Source of the DNA: Sphingomonas palmae
Lineage (GTDB): Bacteria > Pseudomonadota > Alphaproteobacteria > Sphingomonadales > Sphingomonadaceae
NCBI RefSeq assembly: GCF_900109565.1
Contig: NZ_FNZZ01000004.1
Span: 186,001 to 250,000, forward strand
Direction of reading: 5' to 3'
DNA: 64,000 bases
A program made the translations under genes and the position numbers. Each line of letters starts with the position of its first letter. The first letter of the stretch is position 1. Below, in pieces: positions 60,709 to 64,000 of the stretch. A model generated the notes under the pieces. That model did not search any database, was not told where the DNA came from, and was given only the letters and a program-made list of their open reading frames with translations.

Positions 60709-61182
60709 TCACCGAGCGCAGGCGAGGCTCGCCGCATCGATCGCGGTCGCGGCGCCGTCCAGCAGGTAGGTATCGGCGAACGGCCGTCCTCCGACCGCCA
60801 CGACCGACACGCTCATGCTGCGTCCGCCGCGCATCGCTGAGACGATCGCGCGGTCGGTTGCGGCATCGGGCGCGCGCGCGCCGCGTGCGTCGCCGCGGAG
60901 CGCGAAGCGCCGCTCGCCCATTGCCAGCGTGATTGGCGTCCCGAGCGCTCGCGCGGCGGAGAAGCGCACGAACACCGCCTGTCTCCCAGCGGGGTCGGCG
61001 CGCGCCGCGACGCTCGCGAACCCGCCGCGCGTGTCGGTACCGCCGCTCGCCGTCACCGGTCGCGCCAGCGCGAAGCAGCGCCGGGGCGGACCGGCGTCGC
61101 GGATCGCGCCCCAGCGCTGCCACACGCCGATTGCGTCGCGCTCGCCCGCGAGCAGCGCTATCACCAGCAGCAGTGCGCTCAC
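60709..61182 (-). CDS. Exported hypothetical protein, possibly IalB-like
   Basis: A 157-residue protein with a short signal peptide (ALLLVIALLAGERDA). The mature part is beta-rich (VWQRWGAIRDAG; PITLAMGERRFALRGD; SMSVSVVAVGGRPFADTYL) and ends with a single Cys. The order is reminiscent of the invasion-associated locus B (IalB) fold, but conserved cysteines are mostly missing, so this is weak. Start GTG 61182 overlaps the phosphatase stop (GTGA), supporting a two-gene operon. Confidence 0.6.
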   Translation of the reverse strand: MSALLLVIALLAGERDAIGVWQRWGAIRDAGPPRRCFALARPVTASGGTDTRGGFASVAARADPAGRQAVFVRFSAARALGTPITLAMGERRFALRGDARGARAPDAATDRAIVSAMRGGRSMSVSVVAVGGRPFADTYLLDGAATAIDAASLACAR

Positions 61183-61826
61183 GCCGGCGCGTATCCGATG
61201 CCGCGATGGACCAGCGTCTCCTGCCCACGCTCGATCAGCGAGACGCTGCCCTGCGGGTAGCCTGGCAGCACCGGCGCGCCGCACGCGCCGATCGGCGCTC
61301 CCGTCGCGACGCCGCGCAGCACGCGGCTGGAGATGCCGTGCATAATGACCAGCCGGTCGCCCGCGTCTTCGTTGGTGTGGCGCAACCAGCCGCCGACCCG
61401 CTCGGCGATCGCCGGGTAGGTCTCACCATCGGGCGCACAGCGCAGCAATCCTTCTTCGTCGATCACCGGACCGACCTCCGCCACCACGTCGGCGTAATAG
61501 CGCCCACCCCAACTGCCCATGTCGATCTCGACCAGCCGCGCGTCGGTGCGTGCCTGGTGCCAATCCAGCTCGAGATGTTCCGCGATCACTGCCAGCGTCT
61601 GCAGCGCGCGACCCGTCGGCGATGCCCACATCGCCAGCGTCGGCTTGGCCCCGAGCAGGTCGCGAAGTGCCCGCCCCATCTCGTCGGCCTGCGCGAAGCC
61701 TGCGCGGGTCAGCGGCGTGTGCGGGTGATCACCCTGCAACCGGCGTGCGGCATTGAACACCGTTTCGCCGTGCCGCGCGACGAAGTCGCGGCCCTGCCGC
61801 GCGCGATGATCGAACCCCGTTTCCAT
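61179..61826 (-). CDS. Histidine phosphatase family protein (phosphoglycerate-mutase-like)
   Basis: A 215-residue branch-1 histidine phosphatase. The catalytic RHG is in FVARHGETVFNAARRLQGD, followed by LTRAGFAQADEMGRAL, WASPTGRALQTLAVI with the second Arg, the Glu in RLVEIDMGSWGG, and VIMHGISSRVLRG with the second catalytic His. Typical substrates are phosphosugars, phosphoglycerate or phosphorylated cofactors; specificity is unknown. Confidence 0.9.
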   Translation of the reverse strand: METGFDHRARQGRDFVARHGETVFNAARRLQGDHPHTPLTRAGFAQADEMGRALRDLLGAKPTLAMWASPTGRALQTLAVIAEHLELDWHQARTDARLVEIDMGSWGGRYYADVVAEVGPVIDEEGLLRCAPDGETYPAIAERVGGWLRHTNEDAGDRLVIMHGISSRVLRGVATGAPIGACGAPVLPGYPQGSVSLIERGQETLVHRGIGYAPA

Positions 61827-61962
61827 GCCCGCGATGTCAACCCGGTGTGGCGCAAAAGCAACGCGAAAAGCTGTTTAGCTGAGGTTCATGCAACCGGCAG
61901 CGGTGCTGACTATTTGCCCCATCCCCGCCCGGTGTTGGGCGGACAGGATAACGGAGTTCCCC

Positions 61963-62568
61963 ATGCGTAAGCTCGTTCTCGCCTCAGTCGCCATCGGCAC
62001 CGCCGTCGCCGCGTTGCCCGCCGCCGCGCAGACCAACGCCCCCTTCACCGGCGCGCGGATCGAGGCGCTGGGCGGTTACGACAATCTGCAGGACGGCGGC
62101 GACGGCAGCTCGGAAGGGCGCGACGGCTTCGTCTACGGCGTCGGCCTCGGCTACGACGTGCAGGCGGGCGGCGTCGTACTCGGCGCGGAGGGTGAGATCA
62201 CCGATTCGACCACGCGTGCGCGCAGCTACAATGCGATCACCGCGGGCGACCGCTTCTCGATCAACGCGGGTCGCGACCTCTACCTCGGCGGCCGCGTCGG
62301 CTACGTCATCTCGCCGCGCGCGATGATCTACGCCAAGGGCGGCTACACCAACGCGCGCGTCGAATCGCGTTACGACGCGGGCACGACGACGTTCCGCGAC
62401 CACACCAATCTCGACGGGTTCCGCGTCGGTGCGGGGCTGGAGTACAACATCACGCCGACCGCGTACGTGAAGGGCGAGTATCGCTACTCGCACTACGGCG
62501 ATGTCGACGGGTACGACATCGACGCCGACCGTCACCAGCTGATGGGGGGCGTCGGCATCCGTTTCTGA
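61963..62568 (+). CDS. Small outer-membrane beta-barrel protein (OmpA-like/porin family)
   Basis: A 201-residue protein: signal peptide (LVLASVAIGTAVAALPAAAQ) and an eight-strand barrel pattern with alternating aromatic/Gly positions (FVYGVGLGYDVQAGGVVLGA; GGRVGYVISPRAMIYAKGG) ending in the C-terminal Phe (GGVGIRF), the BAM recognition signal. Related to alphaproteobacterial Omp25/LpxR-like outer-membrane proteins. CGGAG lies seven bases upstream. A strong terminator follows. Confidence 0.9.
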   Translation: MRKLVLASVAIGTAVAALPAAAQTNAPFTGARIEALGGYDNLQDGGDGSSEGRDGFVYGVGLGYDVQAGGVVLGAEGEITDSTTRARSYNAITAGDRFSINAGRDLYLGGRVGYVISPRAMIYAKGGYTNARVESRYDAGTTTFRDHTNLDGFRVGAGLEYNITPTAYVKGEYRYSHYGDVDGYDIDADRHQLMGGVGIRF

Positions 62569-62628
62569 CGGACGAGACCCTTTTGGCGCGCTGATTAACC
62601 TTTTTCACAGGGTCGGCGCACAAGAAAG

Positions 62629-62662
62629 ACGGCCGGGGCGCTTGCTCCGGCCGTTTTCTTTT
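62629..62662 (+). terminator. Intrinsic terminator after the beta-barrel gene
   Basis: ACGGCCGG (62629-62636) pairs with CCGGCCGT (62647-62654) around a 10-base loop, followed by TTTCTTTT. It separates the barrel gene from dnaN. Confidence 0.88.
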
Positions 62663-62738
62663 GGCTAGGAAACGATGGCCATATCGCCCCCGGTCGAGAC
62701 CTGCGCTGGTCGAGGCTCGCGGGCCGGGGGAATCACGA

Positions 62739-63839
62739 ATGAAGGCGACGATCGAACGCGCAACGCTCCTCAAGGGGCTCAGCCACGTGCAGTCCGTGGT
62801 GGAGCGGCGCAACACCATCCCGATCCTGTCCAACGTGCTGATCGAGGCGGTAGAAGGCTCGCTGCGGCTGATGGCGACCGACCTCGATCTCCAGATCAAC
62901 GACAGCGTTCCCGCCGCGGTCGACCAGCAGGGATCGATCACCGTATCGGCGCACACCTTGTTCGACATTGCGCGCAAGCTGCCCGAGGGCGCGCAGGTGT
63001 CGCTGTCGGCTGCCGACGGCCGCATGGCGATCGTCGCGGGTCGCGCGCGGTTCAGCCTCGGCACGTTGCCGCGCGACGATTTTCCGGTGATCGCGGAAGG
63101 GGAACTGCCGACCAGCTTCGAACTGCCGGCCGAAACGCTCAAGCAGATCATCGACAAAACGCGCTTCGCGATCTCGACCGAAGAAACGCGCTATTATCTG
63201 AACGGCATCTTCCTGCACCTGTCGGACGACGTGCTGAAAGCCGCGGCGACCGATGGCCACCGCCTCGCGCGCGTGACGGTCGCGAAGCCCGAGGGGTCGG
63301 ACGGGATGCCCGACGTGATCGTGCCGCGCAAATGTATCGCCGAGCTGCGTAAGCTGCTCGACGAGGTCGATGGCTCGGTCGGGGTGTCCTTGTCCTCGAC
63401 CAAGATTCGCTTCGATCTGGGCAGCGCGATCCTGACCTCGAAGCTGATCGACGGCACCTTCCCCGATTACAGCCGCGTCATCCCGACCGCGAACGACAAG
63501 ATCCTGAAACTTGATCCCAAGAGCTTCATGGAGGGCGTCGACCGCGTATCCACCATCGCGACGGAGAAGACGCGCGCGGTGAAGATGGGGCTCGACCGCG
63601 ATCGTATAACGCTGTCGGTGACGAGCCCGGAGAACGGCACTGCGGCGGAGGAAGTCCCCGGCGACTATACCTCGGCGCCGTTCGAGATCGGTTTTAACAG
63701 CCGCTACCTGCTCGACATTCTGGGGCAGATCGACAGCGACTTGGTCGAGGTTCACCTCGCCGACGCCGCCGCGCCGACGCTGATCCGCGAGAACGACAAG
63801 TCGCCCGCACTGTACGTGCTCATGCCGATGCGGGTGTGA
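62739..63839 (+). CDS. dnaN: DNA polymerase III beta subunit (sliding clamp)
   Basis: The processivity clamp, 366 residues in three repeats of the clamp fold. Motifs: LSHVQSVVERRNTIPILSNV, GTLPRDDFPVIAEGE, FLHLSDDVLKAAATDGHRLA, DGTFPDYSRVIP and the C-terminal YVLMPMRV that closes the hydrophobic pocket. ATG 62739 starts MKATIERATLLKGL; upstream frame is non-coding. It is not next to dnaA or an origin here, as is common in sphingomonads. Confidence 0.97.
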   Translation: MKATIERATLLKGLSHVQSVVERRNTIPILSNVLIEAVEGSLRLMATDLDLQINDSVPAAVDQQGSITVSAHTLFDIARKLPEGAQVSLSAADGRMAIVAGRARFSLGTLPRDDFPVIAEGELPTSFELPAETLKQIIDKTRFAISTEETRYYLNGIFLHLSDDVLKAAATDGHRLARVTVAKPEGSDGMPDVIVPRKCIAELRKLLDEVDGSVGVSLSSTKIRFDLGSAILTSKLIDGTFPDYSRVIPTANDKILKLDPKSFMEGVDRVSTIATEKTRAVKMGLDRDRITLSVTSPENGTAAEEVPGDYTSAPFEIGFNSRYLLDILGQIDSDLVEVHLADAAAPTLIRENDKSPALYVLMPMRV

Positions 63840-63893
63840 TCTTCAGTCTAACCGGGCGCACCCGCGTCCGATCGCGATTGCCGTAGTTCAGGA

Positions 63894-63926
63894 CGGGCGG
63901 GCGCATCGGCACCCGCCCGCTCTTTT
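63894..63926 (+). terminator. Intrinsic terminator after dnaN
   Basis: CGGGCGGG (63894-63901) pairs with CCCGCCCG (63912-63919), followed by CTCTTTTA. It overlaps the 3-prime end of the convergent gene and could serve both strands. Confidence 0.82.
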
Positions 63927-64000
63927 ATCCGCGCAACGTCGCGCCCTGCTTCGCCGCCGCCGCGACGACCTTGTCGCTGATCGCCTTCAACTCGGCGTCG
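63925..64000 (-). CDS. pheT: Phenylalanyl-tRNA synthetase beta subunit, C-terminal end (partial)
   Basis: Only the last 24 codons and TAA are inside the window. The translation (DAELKAISDKVVAAAAKQ followed by GATLRG) matches the C-terminus of the PheT anticodon-binding (ferredoxin-like) domain, which ends in a kVi-x-GA-x-LR pattern. The call rests on this short tail alone, so it is provisional. Confidence 0.55.
   Translation of the reverse strand, partial: DAELKAISDKVVAAAAKQGATLRG

Noticed and set aside
1..64000. CRISPR arrays, complete IS elements, integrases or att sites
   Set aside because: No regular direct repeats with spacers, transposase or integrase genes were seen; the only repeats are the three palindromic copies near lysK and prs.

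Overview
The window is GC-rich (roughly two thirds G+C) and densely packed. Gene content and gene order point to an alphaproteobacterium of the sphingomonad group (Sphingomonas or a close relative). The pointers are a class I lysyl-tRNA synthetase, an HWE-type histidine kinase, a lone CrtZ carotenoid hydroxylase, the hemC-hemD-mitofilin-like gene order, the BamE / CBP3-type chaperone / DUF177 cluster, DUF1489, tandem Tat-exported ferritin-like proteins and a CDC48-type AAA ATPase. No complete insertion sequence, prophage, CRISPR array or classical biosynthetic cluster was seen. It reads as ordinary chromosome with a few accessory spots.

Layout. 1-1.7 kb: the end of a flagellar locus (fliD, fliS). 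1.85-8.4 kb: two membrane proteins, then a tightly overlapping minus-strand operon (argH, small lipoprotein, lysA, truncated siroheme synthase, CorA-type transporter). 8.4-14.5 kb: a TlpA-type thioredoxin lipoprotein, a minus-strand signalling cluster (HWE kinase, a receiver-like remnant, a Crp/Fnr regulator), then ppx/gppA and rlmE. 14.6-19.9 kb: tRNA-Gln(CTG), a beta-lactamase-fold enzyme lacking the deacylation residues, a Tat-exported GH47 mannosidase-like protein, and a YqiJ/flotillin pair. 20-28.5 kb: two ferritin-like paralogues, prfC, an alpha/beta hydrolase, a secreted cyclophilin, a 48-residue acidic protein with a possible EcfG promoter, acylphosphatase, an HDAC-family amidohydrolase and an MFS exporter.

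28.6-36.5 kb: lysyl-tRNA synthetase, crtZ, a PilZ protein and prs, with three copies of a palindromic intergenic repeat. One copy forms the 3-prime end of the lysyl-tRNA synthetase gene. Then follow an AT-rich orphan gene of foreign look, a HerA-like ATPase, and a TIGR02186/TauE pair. 36.6-45 kb: an NfrB/NfrA-like glycosyltransferase and barrel pair, an RcnB protein, the bamE/CBP3/DUF177 cluster, small hypotheticals, mgtE and ppiB. 45-54.9 kb: a LysR regulator, a candidate trans-acting sRNA with its own terminator, the CDC48-like ATPase, an MFS/monooxygenase pair, a phospholipid methyltransferase-like protein, a PLD-family enzyme, rpoZ, an epimerase and DUF72. 54.9-64 kb: the tetrapyrrole operon (hemC, hemD, mitofilin-like protein), tsaD-gpsA, a phosphatase operon, a small outer-membrane barrel, dnaN and the 3-prime end of probable pheT.

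Most neighbours are chained by 4-base start/stop overlaps (ATGA or GTGA), so translational coupling is widespread. The observations most worth following are the HWE kinase with an AhpD-like N-terminal region and a decayed partner, the two-gene Nfr-like system without the E. coli C-terminal extension, the sRNA candidate at about 46.1 kb, the AT-rich orphan gene, the palindromic repeat that supplies a protein C-terminus, and the truncated CysG. No single wholly new system could be demonstrated from sequence alone.
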